Origin: Radiobacillus deserti
GTDB taxonomy: Bacteria > Bacillota > Bacilli > Bacillales > Amphibacillaceae
Direction: 5' to 3'
DNA: 64,000 nucleotides
NCBI RefSeq assembly: GCF_007301515.1
Contig: NZ_CP041666.1
Span: 1,488,001-1,552,000, forward strand
Shown: positions 1 to 8,801 of the stretch, one piece after another
Numbering within the stretch: position 1 is the stretch's first letter
How the letters are laid out: every line of letters starts with the position of its first letter
Made by a program: the position numbers and the translations under genes
The notes under the pieces: model-generated
What the model was told of the DNA's origin: nothing
What the model saw: the letters and a program-made list of their open reading frames with translations, nothing else
The model's database searches: none

Positions 1-1
1 A

Positions 2-382
2 CAGTTTGAGATTACTATTTTTTGTTTAGCGGTAGTGGGAGCGTTATTAGGGTTTTTAGTCTTCAATGCTCATCCAGCAAAAGTGTTTATGGGAGACACC
101 GGTTCTTTAGGATTAGGTGGTGCGATTGCCGCAGTTGCCATTTTAACAAAGCTAGAAGTACTGTTAATTGTCATTGGAGGAGTGTTCGTACTCGAAACCC
201 TTTCTGTTATTATTCAAGTTATTTCTTTTAAAACAACTGGTAAAAGAGTTTTTAAAATGAGCCCACTGCATCATCACTATGAGTTGATGGGGTGGTCTGA
301 ATGGCGGGTTGTCACGACCTTCTGGCTCGTGGGACTCCTGTTTGCAACGCTTGCTATATATATTGAGGTGTGGATAAATTGA
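2..382 (+). CDS. mraY: Phospho-N-acetylmuramoyl-pentapeptide transferase, C-terminal part
   Basis: This is the 3' end of mraY; the reading frame is open from base 2 and the start lies outside the window. MraY is a multi-pass membrane enzyme that moves phospho-MurNAc-pentapeptide from UDP onto undecaprenyl phosphate to make lipid I. The visible part has the family signature [18 protein letters not shown] with its catalytic Asp, hydrophobic helices, and a His-rich motif ([14 protein letters not shown]) typical of the last cytoplasmic loop. Its stop TGA overlaps the likely TTG start of murD by three bases, so the two are translationally coupled. Confidence 0.96.
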   Translation, partial: QFEITIFCLAVVGALLGFLVFNAHPAKVFMGDTGSLGLGGAIAAVAILTKLEVLLIVIGGVFVLETLSVIIQVISFKTTGKRVFKMSPLHHHYELMGWSEWRVVTTFWLVGLLFATLAIYIEVWIN

Positions 383-1728
383 ACAAATTAGAAGAGTTTC
401 CCTATCAGCGCATTTTAGTATTAGGTCTAGCAAAAAGTGGGAAGGCGGCAGCCAAGTTGCTACATCGTAGTGATAAAAAGGTACGTGTCAATGATTACAA
501 AGCAACCCCAGCAGACCCAGATGTTCGTGAGCTTGAACAGCTAGGAATAGAGGTTGTGACGGGTGGACATCCTTTAGAAGTTCTGGATGATATTGATCTA
601 ATTGTGAAAAATCCAGGTATTCCATACCATAATCCGATTGTTCAAGAAGCGGAATCCAGATCTATTCCTATCATTACAGAAATAGAGCTTGCTTCTCGTC
701 TCGTGAAACATGACGTTATTGGAATAACGGGATCCAATGGAAAAACAACGACCACAACCCTCATCTTTCAAATGCTGGAAGAGAGTCATTGTCCTGCTCA
801 AATTGCAGGGAATATTGGGAATGTTGCCACAGAGGTCGCCCAATCGATGACACCTAATGAAACAATGGTGTTGGAGTTATCTTCCTTTCAGCTTTTAGGA
901 ATCGAGACCTTTCAACCTAAAGTAGCCGTGTTACTGAATATCTTCGAGGCGCATCTTGATTATCATAAGACCATGGATCATTACATGGGGGCAAAAGCTA
1001 ACATCTTTAAAAATCAAAACGAGGCAGACTATCTCGTATATAATTTAGAGGATCCTCATGTTTGTAGAATGGTCGAGAATGCTGCTTCGACGAAAGTTCC
1101 GTTTTCAACAAAGCAAAAGGTAACACACGGTGCTTGGTGTGACGAGAGTTATGTATATTTTAAAAAAGAGCGAATCATTGCAAAGCAAGATATTGTATTA
1201 GTAGGTCAGCATAACCTAGAAAATATTCTGGCAGCGATTAGCGCTGCTAAGTTAGGTGGAGCAACTACTGAAGGTATTCACCAGGTTTTAACTACGTTTT
1301 CTGGTGTCAAACATCGTCTGCAATTTGTGAAAAATATTAAAGACCGTAGCTTTTATAATGATTCCAAAGCAACGAATATTTTAGCCACATCAAAAGCTTT
1401 ATCTGCTTTTGATAAACCAACGATTCTCTTAGCAGGTGGATTAGATCGTGGGAATGACTTTGATGACTTGGCCCCGTATCTAACCAATGTGAAAGCAGTT
1501 GTTTTATTTGGTGAAACAGCTCCTAAACTAGAAAAAATTGCGCAATCAGTAGGAATAGAGACAATAGAATTCGTCGATAATGTAAAACATGCCACTCAAA
1601 AAGCTTATCAGCTATCTGAACCAAACGATGTTATTCTTCTTTCTCCAGCATGTGCTAGCTGGGATCAATATAAAACTTTTGAGGAAAGAGGAGACATGTT
1701 TGTAGAAGCTGTGCATACATTAGAATAG
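379..1728 (+). CDS. murD: UDP-N-acetylmuramoyl-L-alanine--D-glutamate ligase
   Basis: Cytoplasmic Mur ligase that adds D-glutamate to UDP-MurNAc-L-Ala using ATP. The N-terminal UDP-binding Rossmann fold shows [16 protein letters not shown]. The ATP-binding P-loop [12 protein letters not shown] is near residues 115-126, and a C-terminal ligase domain has the YNDSKATN motif. The length (449 aa) is normal for the family. I chose TTG at 379 because GAGGTG at 365-370 sits eight bases upstream; a GTG at 370 would lie inside that ribosome-binding site. Its last codons carry a sigma-E-like promoter for spoVE. Confidence 0.95.
   Translation: MNKLEEFPYQRILVLGLAKSGKAAAKLLHRSDKKVRVNDYKATPADPDVRELEQLGIEVVTGGHPLEVLDDIDLIVKNPGIPYHNPIVQEAESRSIPIITEIELASRLVKHDVIGITGSNGKTTTTTLIFQMLEESHCPAQIAGNIGNVATEVAQSMTPNETMVLELSSFQLLGIETFQPKVAVLLNIFEAHLDYHKTMDHYMGAKANIFKNQNEADYLVYNLEDPHVCRMVENAASTKVPFSTKQKVTHGAWCDESYVYFKKERIIAKQDIVLVGQHNLENILAAISAAKLGGATTEGIHQVLTTFSGVKHRLQFVKNIKDRSFYNDSKATNILATSKALSAFDKPTILLAGGLDRGNDFDDLAPYLTNVKAVVLFGETAPKLEKIAQSVGIETIEFVDNVKHATQKAYQLSEPNDVILLSPACASWDQYKTFEERGDMFVEAVHTLE
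1694..1721 (+). promoter_or_regulatory. Probable sigma-E promoter for spoVE, inside the end of murD
   Basis: ACATGTT at 1694-1700 and CATACATT at 1714-1721 are separated by 13 bases. The sigma-E consensus is KMATATT and CATACAMT at about this spacing; the -10 matches 7 of 8 and the -35 matches 5 of 7. It lies 62 bases before the spoVE start. In B. subtilis spoVE is known to have sigma-E-dependent promoters upstream of it. This placement is inferred from the match. Confidence 0.55.
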
Positions 1729-1750
1729 GGGGCTTGTTTACTAGCCCCAC
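1729..1750 (+). other. GC-rich stem-loop between murD and spoVE
   Basis: GGGGCT and AGCCCC can pair around a short loop right after the murD stop codon. No T-run follows, so it is not a standard intrinsic terminator. It may protect or process the murD-spoVE transcript. Confidence 0.4.
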
Positions 1751-1782
1751 GTTCCAGTGTGTTTGGGAAATGGGGTGTTTTT

Positions 1783-2895
1783 TTGTTTAAATCAAGAAAT
1801 CGATCGCAACATGCACCTGATTTGTTCTTAACCATCCTTATTTTTACTTTGTTGTTAATAGGGGTAATCATGGTGTATAGCTCTTCTGCAATTTGGGCGG
1901 ATTATAAGTTTGGTGATTCTTTTTATTTTGCCAAAAGACAATTACTTTTTGCTGGCTTAGGAATAGTGGCCATGACCTTTGTAATGAATATTCCATACTC
2001 TACGTGGCAAAAATACTCCAAGCCTATATTAATAGCTTGTTTTATTCTTCTATTAGCGGTATTAATACCAGGGGTCGGAATGGTTCGTGGAGGTGCACGT
2101 AGCTGGATAGGCGTAGGAGCCTTTAGTATTCAACCTTCGGAATTTATGAAGCTAGGACTAATTATCTTTTTAGCAAACCATCTAGCAAATAACCAGAAGT
2201 ACATAACTTCGTTTAAAAAAGGATTTGTTCCAACCTTACTTCTTGTTTTCGTTCCGTTCGGCTTTATTATGCTTCAGCCTGACCTAGGTACAGGGGTCGT
2301 ATTAGTCATGACTTGTTTAATTATGATTTTTGTGTCTGGTGCGAAAATTTCCCATTTTGTTGGACTAGGGGTAGTGGGTGTGGCAGGATTTCTAGCTTTA
2401 ATTATTTCTGCTCCGTATCGGATAAATCGGATTACAGCTTTTTTAAATCCTTGGGAAGATCCTTTAGGAAATGGATTCCAAATCATTCAATCCCTATATG
2501 CGATAGGGCCAGGTGGATTAATGGGCATGGGACTTGGACAAAGTCTTCAAAAGTTTTTTTATCTTCCTGAACCGCAAACGGACTTTATTTTTGCTATATT
2601 AGCAGAAGAATTAGGGTTTATTGGTGGAGCTTTCGTGCTATTATTATTCCTTCTTTTATTATGGAGAGGTATTCGTGTTGCACTAGCTGCACCAGATGCA
2701 TACGGTAGCTTACTTGGGTTAGGTATCATCGGAATGATTTCATTGCAAGTCATGATTAACATTAGCGTAGTGATTGGGTTAATTCCTGTTACCGGGATTA
2801 CGCTTCCATTTCTTAGTTATGGTGGTTCCTCTTTAACGTTAACATTGTGTTCCGTTGGTGTGTTACTTAATATTAGTCGGTATGCAAAACTTTAA
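1783..2895 (+). CDS. spoVE: SEDS peptidoglycan polymerase, stage V sporulation protein E
   Basis: SEDS-family integral membrane glycosyltransferase (FtsW/RodA/SpoVE), about ten membrane segments. It polymerises lipid II; SpoVE does this for the spore cortex in the forespore envelope. Family motifs include MVYSSSAIWADYKFGDSFYF near the N terminus, GAFSIQPSEFMKL, the catalytic-loop region PEPQTDFIFAILAEELG, and VTGITLPFLSYGGSS at the end. The sequence is closer to SpoVE than to FtsW along its length. TTG at 1783 is preferred because GGGGTG lies five bases upstream; GTG at 1759 has no ribosome-binding site. No murG or murB follows. Confidence 0.92.
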   Translation: MFKSRNRSQHAPDLFLTILIFTLLLIGVIMVYSSSAIWADYKFGDSFYFAKRQLLFAGLGIVAMTFVMNIPYSTWQKYSKPILIACFILLLAVLIPGVGMVRGGARSWIGVGAFSIQPSEFMKLGLIIFLANHLANNQKYITSFKKGFVPTLLLVFVPFGFIMLQPDLGTGVVLVMTCLIMIFVSGAKISHFVGLGVVGVAGFLALIISAPYRINRITAFLNPWEDPLGNGFQIIQSLYAIGPGGLMGMGLGQSLQKFFYLPEPQTDFIFAILAEELGFIGGAFVLLLFLLLLWRGIRVALAAPDAYGSLLGLGIIGMISLQVMINISVVIGLIPVTGITLPFLSYGGSSLTLTLCSVGVLLNISRYAKL

Positions 2896-3050
2896 TGGAA
2901 GAAGTGTGGATTTTCATTGTGGAATAAAGAAACAACATAAGTGTGAAGAATATAGAAGCTGGTCTGAAGAGGTGAATAACCGTTCCCTTTTAGATCAGCT
3001 TTCTTCATTATAGGCAGAGTTGTTATCAAATTTAAGAAGGATTTATACAA

Positions 3051-3078
3051 TTGGCACTGTACTGGTTCAAAATATGAT
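3051..3078 (+). promoter_or_regulatory. Possible sigma-A promoter upstream of divIB
   Basis: TTGGCA at 3051-3056 and TATGAT at 3073-3078 with a 16-base spacer resemble a vegetative promoter. It lies in the 262-base gap that replaces murG-murB. A stem-loop with a T-run follows at 3102-3126, so read-through or attenuation would be needed for it to reach divIB. Confidence 0.4.
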
Positions 3079-3101
3079 ATACTTTTTTTATAATTTAGGT
3101 T

Positions 3102-3126
3102 AACGGCATCGTGGTATGCCGTTTTT
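3102..3126 (+). terminator. Intrinsic terminator between spoVE and divIB
   Basis: AACGGCAT and ATGCCGTT form a perfect 8-bp stem with a CGTGGT loop, followed by five Ts. It would end the mraY-murD-spoVE transcript and split the division cluster into two units. Confidence 0.6.
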
Positions 3127-3157
3127 ACTATGTATCTAAAAAAGGAAGAATATAGAA

Positions 3158-3961
3158 ATGAGTACAAAGCGAAAACAAAGAAATGTTGTTTCCATAGAAG
3201 ATAGAATTCCTAAACTAAAACAGGCACGAAAGAAAAAAGCAAACAGAAGGTTAATATTTTACTTATCTATATTCTTTTTTCTAATTTCCATAATTGTATA
3301 TCTTCAGTCGCCACTTAGTCATATTCATTCCATTAAGGTAGAGGGAAATGAGTATCTTGCCGATGAAGAAATCGTCAAAATTAGCGGATTAAAAGAAGGA
3401 GATAGTTTTTGGAGTGTAAATAAAGATAAAATTGTCAAAAATGTAGAATCTAAAACCGAAATCGTGAAAAAAGTGTCGGTGAAGAGACAATTTCCGACAA
3501 CCGTAACTCTGTCTATTACGGAATTTGAACGGGTTGGCTATGTAAAAGAAAAGGACGCACAGTACTTTCCGATATTGGAAAATGGGGAAAGGTTATCTGT
3601 GAAAGCGTTGGAACGAATTCCGGGTGATGCACCGTTACTCATTGATTTTGATAAGGATACGTATTTATCTGAGATGACGAAGGAGCTACGTAATTCACCA
3701 GCAAGTATTGTAGATTTAATATCCGAAATCTACTGGAAGCCGACAGATGAAAATCCATATAAAATTCGACTTTTTATGAATGATGGATTTGTTGTAGAAG
3801 GAAGTATTCGGAACTTTTCTAAAAACATGAAGGCTTACCCATCGATTGCTTCGCAAATAGATCCAGGTTCGAAAGGTGTTATTCACATAGGTGTTGGAGC
3901 GTTTTTTGACCCTGCAGATGGAGGAGCAACAGAAAAAATTAAAAAAGAAGAGGAGAGCTAG
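3158..3961 (+). CDS. divIB: Cell division protein DivIB (FtsQ family)
   Basis: Bitopic membrane protein of the divisome that stabilises the DivIC-FtsL pair at the septum. It has a basic cytoplasmic tail (residues 1-28), one membrane helix near residues 29-48, an extracellular POTRA domain starting around SHIHSIKVEGNEYLADEEIVK (about 52-72), and a beta domain with a charged C-terminal tail. 267 aa is a typical length. It starts an ATG block of closely spaced genes with ylxW, ylxX and sbp. Confidence 0.92.
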   Translation: MSTKRKQRNVVSIEDRIPKLKQARKKKANRRLIFYLSIFFFLISIIVYLQSPLSHIHSIKVEGNEYLADEEIVKISGLKEGDSFWSVNKDKIVKNVESKTEIVKKVSVKRQFPTTVTLSITEFERVGYVKEKDAQYFPILENGERLSVKALERIPGDAPLLIDFDKDTYLSEMTKELRNSPASIVDLISEIYWKPTDENPYKIRLFMNDGFVVEGSIRNFSKNMKAYPSIASQIDPGSKGVIHIGVGAFFDPADGGATEKIKKEEES

Positions 3962-3962
3962 A

Positions 3963-4664
3963 ATGAAGCTGAAGGGTAGACATGTAGTCCTATCTCTCGT
4001 TTTCCTCGTGCTTGGATTCCTTCTAGCTTTTAGCTATCAACAAACGCAAAAGGATTCCGAAATTATACAGTTATCTGACCAAGAGTGGGAGAAGGATTTT
4101 TATTATTTACAGCAGTTAAATAATCTGGAGGACAAAAATAATCAATTACGAAATGAATTAGAAGAAAAACGCCAGTCCATACAGGAACTCGAAGCTAATT
4201 TGGCTAATCAAGAGGAAGAGATTGCTGATTATGTTTCACGAAAAAACGAATTGCAAATGTTCACAGGAGAACTACCAATCAAAGGGCAAGGAATTCAAGT
4301 CACATTGAAAGACTCCGAATATATTCCGGATGAAGAAAACGCTAATAAGTATATGGTTCATGAACGCCATATTCACCAAGTAGTTAACGAACTATATAGT
4401 GCTGGAGCTGAAGCCATCTCTATTAATGGGCATCGACTTTATCGAAATAGTCACATATCATGCGTCGGACCAGTTATCTCGGTGGATGGTACTCCTTATC
4501 CTGCCCCGTTCACTATTGAAGCCATTGGCGATGCAGAAGTTTTGAAGTCGAGTATTACATTAACAAATGGCGTAGTAGATTTACTAGTGAGCGATAATAT
4601 AGAGGTAGAAGTGGAGCCGTTAGAAACAATTGAGATGCGTGCAAGAACAGTAGGAGAAGGTTGA
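3963..4664 (+). CDS. ylxW: DUF881 membrane-anchored protein (YlxW-like)
   Basis: One N-terminal membrane helix (about residues 9-26), then a coiled coil of about 50 residues rich in E, Q and N, then a DUF881 domain (about 85-230) with GAEAISINGHRLYRNSHISC. Its biochemical role is unknown; the family is always found with division genes in Bacillus. ATG at 3963 follows AAGAGGAGAGC and comes one base after the divIB stop. It forms a tandem pair with the next gene, which looks like an old duplication. Confidence 0.85.
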   Translation: MKLKGRHVVLSLVFLVLGFLLAFSYQQTQKDSEIIQLSDQEWEKDFYYLQQLNNLEDKNNQLRNELEEKRQSIQELEANLANQEEEIADYVSRKNELQMFTGELPIKGQGIQVTLKDSEYIPDEENANKYMVHERHIHQVVNELYSAGAEAISINGHRLYRNSHISCVGPVISVDGTPYPAPFTIEAIGDAEVLKSSITLTNGVVDLLVSDNIEVEVEPLETIEMRARTVGEG

Positions 4665-4671
4665 TCGGATA

Positions 4672-5394
4672 ATGAAATGGAAAGACAAAATGGTTGCTTC
4701 TGTTGTTTGTGTGCTAACAGGCATATTGCTTGCAATCCAATTTAACTCTATTCAAGAGCCAGAGCAAAGAGAAACGAGAGATCTTTGGGAAATACGAACA
4801 CAGCTACAACAGGAGCAGAAAAGACAACAACAACTATTAAATCAAATTACCAAAGCAGAAATGACAATTGAACAATATCAAGAACAGTCTGAGATAGAGC
4901 AGATTAATACGTTGAAAGCATCTATAAAAGTGTTGAACAAACAGGCCGGCTTAACGAAAGTTACTGGAAGTGGGGTGCTTATTGAAGTAACTCCTATATT
5001 TGAGGAAAGTAATCCGAATCCACAAACATATCCAACTGTTACGCCCGAACTTTTAAACCGATTAATTAATGAGTTAAACAGCTATGGTGCAACGGACGTT
5101 GCGATTGAAAATGAACGGATGGTTAGTGTAACTCCTATTCGTTATGTCAATGGAACCACATATGTAAATAACCATCCATTACCTTCTGTTCCGATTGAAA
5201 TACGGGTTCTTTCTAAAGACCCGCAGCGTTTACTGGATTATATGGAGGTAAGCCAAGCTAGAAGTGATTTCGCAATCGAAAACTTGGAGCTTACATTTTC
5301 CGTGAAGAAGGAATTAGTTCTTCCTGCATACGAAGGGAACATCTCGTTAGACTTTGTAAAACTGCAAGAAAGATCAGAAACAGGTGAAGAGTAA
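4672..5394 (+). CDS. ylxX: DUF881 membrane-anchored protein (YlxX-like)
   Basis: Second DUF881 protein in tandem. It has an N-terminal helix (about residues 8-24), a Gln-rich coiled coil (about 30-85), and the DUF881 domain with LINELNSYGATDVAIENERM and a final beta region. The order helix, coiled coil, DUF881 is the same as in its upstream neighbour. No catalytic residues are evident, so a structural or scaffolding role near the septum is only inferred from context. It ends directly against the sbp start. Confidence 0.83.
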   Translation: MKWKDKMVASVVCVLTGILLAIQFNSIQEPEQRETRDLWEIRTQLQQEQKRQQQLLNQITKAEMTIEQYQEQSEIEQINTLKASIKVLNKQAGLTKVTGSGVLIEVTPIFEESNPNPQTYPTVTPELLNRLINELNSYGATDVAIENERMVSVTPIRYVNGTTYVNNHPLPSVPIEIRVLSKDPQRLLDYMEVSQARSDFAIENLELTFSVKKELVLPAYEGNISLDFVKLQERSETGEE

Positions 5395-5751
5395 ATGTGG
5401 TTACCAGCTTTATTTTTAATCATTGGCTTGTTCTTAGGCTTGCTAACTGATATAACGGTTCCAGAGGAATATTCTAATTATCTTTCTATTGCCGTCCTAG
5501 CAGCACTGGACACTCTTTTTGGAGGAATTCGAGCTCACTTGGATCAAACCTTTGATGAAAAGGTCTTTATAAGCGGGTTCTTTTTCAATATAGCGCTTGC
5601 TGCATTTTTAGCCTTTTTCGGTGTCCAGTTAGGCATTGATTTGTACTTAGCTGCAGTGTTTGCTTTCGGTGTTCGTCTCTTCCAAAATATTGCCATAATT
5701 AGGAGAAGATTAATCGAAAATCATAAAAAGTCCAAGCAAATTGAAAAATAA
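5395..5751 (+). CDS. sbp: Small basic membrane protein (DUF1290)
   Basis: 118-aa protein with three to four hydrophobic segments and a basic C-terminal tail (IIRRRLIENHKKSKQ). It contains the family region YLSIAVLAALDTLFGGIRAHLD. The position just before ftsA is the same as in B. subtilis. Function is unknown. Its ATG touches the stop of ylxX, so it is co-translated with it. Confidence 0.87.
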   Translation: MWLPALFLIIGLFLGLLTDITVPEEYSNYLSIAVLAALDTLFGGIRAHLDQTFDEKVFISGFFFNIALAAFLAFFGVQLGIDLYLAAVFAFGVRLFQNIAIIRRRLIENHKKSKQIEK

Positions 5752-5762
5752 TTAAGAAAAAT

Positions 5763-5791
5763 AGAGGAAATAGTCGTTTTGTGTTGAATTT
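5763..5791 (+). promoter_or_regulatory. Sigma-H promoter upstream of ftsAZ
   Basis: AGAGGAAAT at 5763-5771 and GTTGAATTT at 5783-5791 with an 11-base spacer match the sigma-H consensus RNAGGAWWW-N11/12-RNNGAATWW at every defined position. B. subtilis ftsAZ also has a sigma-H promoter used at the onset of sporulation. The elements sit in a 9-bp perfect inverted repeat (5763-5771 with 5788-5796), so part of the match could reflect a stem-loop. Confidence 0.72.
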
Positions 5792-5816
5792 CCTCTATAA
5801 ATAATAGTAGCTTTCT

Positions 5817-5825
5817 TGCTATAAT
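5817..5825 (+). promoter_or_regulatory. Extended -10 sigma-A promoter for ftsAZ
   Basis: TGCTATAAT at 5817-5825 is a perfect extended -10 element. No good -35 is present at 17 bases, which extended -10 promoters can do without. It lies about 147 bases before ftsA. Confidence 0.5.
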
Positions 5826-5914
5826 AGAAAGAGTAAATCATTTTCGTTATTCTCATAAAATTAGTAAAATTCGCCATTGTACTATTTATTGGTGGAAATG
5901 GATTGTAATTGTTA

Positions 5915-5934
5915 CAAATATTCGTTAATATTTG
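5915..5934 (+). other. Inverted repeat in the ftsA leader
   Basis: CAAATAT and ATATTTG form a perfect 7-bp inverted repeat around TCGTTA, 38 bases before the ftsA start. It could be an AT-rich hairpin or a protein-binding site; nothing in the sequence decides. Confidence 0.35.
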
Positions 5935-5971
5935 AACTATTCAGATGCCTTAATAATAGGAGGTGCCTTTT

Positions 5972-7264
5972 TTGAACAACAACGAAATACTAGTCAGTCT
6001 GGATATAGGTACATCAAAAATTAAAGTAATTATCGGTGAAGTTCTTAATGATTCTTTAAATATCATTGGCGTTGGCACAGCAAAATCAAATGGAATGAAA
6101 AAAGGTGCCATTGTAGATATTGATCAAACAGTTCAGTCTATAAAGACAGCTGTGGAGCAAGCGGAACGTATGGTAGACATGCATATTGATCGAGTGATTG
6201 TTGGTGTGAACGGAAATCATATTCAGCTTCAGCCTTGTCACGGTGTGGTTGCTGTCTCCAGTGAAAATCGGGAAATCGGAGACGAGGATATTCGTAGAGT
6301 TATAGATGCAGCACAGGTTATTTCCATACCACCTGAAAGAGAAATTATTGACGTGATACCAAGACAATTCATTGTGGATGGTTTGGACGAGATCAATGAC
6401 CCTCGAGGCATGATTGGGGTTCGTCTTGAAATGGAAGGGACCATTATCACTTGTTCGAAAACACTGCTACATAATATTTTGAAGTGTGTGGAGCGAGCAA
6501 ACTTAGAAGTATCTGATATTTGCTTACAACCTCTTGCGTCAGGCTCCATCGCCCTTTCCAAAGATGAGAAGAATTTAGGTGTTGCCTTAATTGATGTAGG
6601 TGGTGGCAGTACTACTGTTTCTGTATTCGAAAATGATCATCTTGTTTCCACCAGTGTGGTTGCATTAGGTGGCGAAAACATTACCAAAGACTTGTCAATT
6701 GGATTACGCACATCTTCAGAAGATGCTGAGGATATCAAAATGAATCATGGACATGCTTTTTTTGATGATGCGCAAGAAGAGGAAACGTTTGAAGCTTCGA
6801 TTATTGGAAGCAATAAACGCCAGACGTTTAATCAACTGCAAATTTCTGATATGATTGAAGCTAGATTAGAAGAAATATATGGGTTTGCAGAAAGAGAAAT
6901 ACGAAAAATGGGCTATAGTGATTTAGCTGGAGGGTACGTATTGACTGGTGGAACGATGAGTATGCCAGGAGCGTTAGAATTAGCTCAGGACCTATTCCAA
7001 TCTAATGTACGTGTTGCAATTCCAGATTACATAGGAGTAAGAGAGCCTCAATTTACTTCCGGTGTTGGAATTTTGAAATTTGCTTATCGAAATGCGAAAA
7101 TTCAAGGGAAACATATGGAGCCTTCGGTTAGTCTGGAAGATGTCGAAGCACCTAGACCACAAAAACCAAAACGTACTGTAAAACCTAAAGAAACACCTGA
7201 TCAGCAAACAGGTAAGAAAAAGGAATCTGGAATCGCTAATTTGTTTAAGTATTTCTTTGATTAA
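5972..7264 (+). CDS. ftsA: Cell division protein FtsA
   Basis: Actin-like ATPase that tethers FtsZ to the membrane. Phosphate-1 motif VSLDIGTSKIKV lies near residues 8-19, the phosphate-2 loop ALIDVGGGSTTVSVF near 206-220, and the adenosine motif VLTGGTMSMPG near 325. A Pro/Lys-rich linker leads to a C-terminal amphipathic membrane-targeting helix (GIANLFKYFFD). TTG at 5972 is chosen because AGGAGGTG sits six bases upstream and the resulting N terminus MNNNE matches B. subtilis. ftsZ follows after 77 bases. Confidence 0.95.
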   Translation: MNNNEILVSLDIGTSKIKVIIGEVLNDSLNIIGVGTAKSNGMKKGAIVDIDQTVQSIKTAVEQAERMVDMHIDRVIVGVNGNHIQLQPCHGVVAVSSENREIGDEDIRRVIDAAQVISIPPEREIIDVIPRQFIVDGLDEINDPRGMIGVRLEMEGTIITCSKTLLHNILKCVERANLEVSDICLQPLASGSIALSKDEKNLGVALIDVGGGSTTVSVFENDHLVSTSVVALGGENITKDLSIGLRTSSEDAEDIKMNHGHAFFDDAQEEETFEASIIGSNKRQTFNQLQISDMIEARLEEIYGFAEREIRKMGYSDLAGGYVLTGGTMSMPGALELAQDLFQSNVRVAIPDYIGVREPQFTSGVGILKFAYRNAKIQGKHMEPSVSLEDVEAPRPQKPKRTVKPKETPDQQTGKKKESGIANLFKYFFD

Positions 7265-7341
7265 ATAAGCGTTCCCATACAATACAAACAGGAAATATAC
7301 TTCATGAATCTTGTAAACTAGCAAATTAGGAGGAACGAAAG

Positions 7342-8463
7342 ATGTTAGAGTTTGATACAAATATGGATCAGCTTGCAACGATAAAGGTAATTGGTGTCGG
7401 TGGTGGCGGAAGCAACGCCGTTAACAGAATGATTGAACATGGTGTAGAAGGTGTTGAATTTATTGCGGTAAACACAGACGCTCAAGCATTGAACCTTTCT
7501 AAAGCAGAAGTGAAAATGCAAATCGGTGGTAAATTGACCAGAGGTTTAGGGGCTGGCGCAAACCCAGAGGTCGGAAGAAAAGCTGCTGAAGAGAGTAAAG
7601 AACAAATTGAAGAAGCTTTAAAAGGTGCGGATATGGTATTCGTGACAGCTGGTATGGGTGGTGGAACTGGTACTGGTGCGGCACCTGTTATTGCTCAAGT
7701 GGCAAAAGAACTAGGTGCTCTTACTGTTGGTGTAGTGACACGACCATTTAGCTTCGAAGGTAGAAGACGTTCCACACAAGCGGTTTCTGGTATCGATGCA
7801 TTTAAATCGAATGTAGATACATTAATTGTCATTCCGAATGATCGTTTGTTAGAAATTGTTGATAAAAACACGCCAATGCTGGAAGCGTTCCGTGAAGCGG
7901 ATAATGTCCTTCGTCAAGGTGTTCAAGGTATCTCTGATTTGATTGCAAAACCAGGACTTATCAACGTAGACTTTGCGGACGTTAAAACCATCATGTTTGA
8001 TAAAGGTTCTGCTCTGATGGGGATCGGTACAGCTACGGGTGAAAATAGAGCTATCGAAGCAGCTAAAAAAGCAATTTCATCTCCTCTTCTAGAAACGTCT
8101 ATCGATGGCGCACACGGTGTTTTAATGAATATTACAGGTGGCGCTAACCTTAGTCTATATGAAGTACAAGAGGCGGCAGATCTTGTGACTTCTGCAGCAG
8201 ATCAAGAAGTAAATGTCATTTTTGGCTCAGTTATCAACGAGGATTTAAAAGATGAGATTATCGTAACTGTCATTGCAACTGGTTTTGATGAAGCGCAGCT
8301 TCAACCTAATCAACCAAAACAACGTCCAGTAACGAATGCACCGACAGAGAAACGTAGAGAAGAAGTTCGTAGAGAAGCGGTACAACCTTCTCAAAAAGTA
8401 AAGCAAGAAGAAGACACACTTGATATCCCAACGTTCCTTCGTAATCGTAATCGTAGAAGATAA
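7342..8463 (+). CDS. ftsZ: Cell division protein FtsZ
   Basis: Tubulin-like GTPase that forms the Z ring. The nucleotide-binding N domain carries [13 protein letters not shown] near residue 18 and the G-box [13 protein letters not shown] near 104. The T7 synergy loop ([11 protein letters not shown]) is near 207. A variable Gln/Lys/Glu-rich linker is followed by the C-terminal peptide [12 protein letters not shown], which binds FtsA, SepF and other partners. The length of 373 aa is typical. The ribosome-binding site GGAGG precedes ATG, and a strong terminator follows. Confidence 0.98.
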   Translation: MLEFDTNMDQLATIKVIGVGGGGSNAVNRMIEHGVEGVEFIAVNTDAQALNLSKAEVKMQIGGKLTRGLGAGANPEVGRKAAEESKEQIEEALKGADMVFVTAGMGGGTGTGAAPVIAQVAKELGALTVGVVTRPFSFEGRRRSTQAVSGIDAFKSNVDTLIVIPNDRLLEIVDKNTPMLEAFREADNVLRQGVQGISDLIAKPGLINVDFADVKTIMFDKGSALMGIGTATGENRAIEAAKKAISSPLLETSIDGAHGVLMNITGGANLSLYEVQEAADLVTSAADQEVNVIFGSVINEDLKDEIIVTVIATGFDEAQLQPNQPKQRPVTNAPTEKRREEVRREAVQPSQKVKQEEDTLDIPTFLRNRNRRR

Positions 8464-8476
8464 ATCAATGTTTTCC

Positions 8477-8510
8477 AAAGACCAAATCCTTGAGATTTGG
8501 TCTTTTTTTA
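8477..8510 (+). terminator. Intrinsic terminator after ftsZ
   Basis: AAAGACCAAATC pairs perfectly with GATTTGGTCTTT around a CTTGA loop, followed by a run of seven Ts. The serine-protease gene bpr that follows ftsZ in B. subtilis is absent; the next 290 bases hold only the spoIIG control region. Confidence 0.9.
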
Positions 8511-8660
8511 GCTGTTGAACTAGTATCGTTCAATGAAATTCTATTGCTATTTTCTGCTTATCTTACTGTGGCTTCACTTTCGATAAGGAAAATATACCCA
8601 AACTACTATTTTAGTTCCCTTCCTCTCATTCATGTCCCTATGCAATCGAGCTTGAAATTA

Positions 8661-8759
8661 TGCCAAAAGAAATCTGACAAAATCACTAATAAGTTCTAAA
8701 AATTAGTCCTTTCCACCATCCAAAATGTGACAGACTTCTGATTCAGACTTCGATATACT
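8661..8759 (+). promoter_or_regulatory. Spo0A-type spoIIG promoter with long spacer
   Basis: GTGACA (8727-8732) and TATACT (8754-8759) are separated by 21 bases instead of 17. In B. subtilis the spoIIG promoter also has an over-long spacer (22 bases) and needs phosphorylated Spo0A. Two near-0A boxes, TGCCAAA (8661) and TGACAAA (8675), differ from TGNCGAA at one base each. They lie at about -105 to -85, where the upstream Spo0A site sits in B. subtilis. A reverse box-like TTCGATA is at 8749. The assignment is inferred from layout. Confidence 0.6.
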
Positions 8760-8801
8760 TACTACAAATCCGAAAAAGGTACATCGGAAAGGAAGAAAGA
8801 C

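Noticed and set aside
1729..1750. Terminator between murD and spoVE
   Set aside because: The stem is real but no T-run follows, so I list it only as a stem-loop.
3891..3962. Upstream extension of the ylxW frame into divIB
   Set aside because: No ribosome-binding site; it only reads the end of divIB in another frame. ATG 3963 has a good site.
8490..8699. 69-aa open frame after ftsZ
   Set aside because: It begins inside the ftsZ terminator, has no ribosome-binding site and resembles no family. The region is the spoIIG control region.
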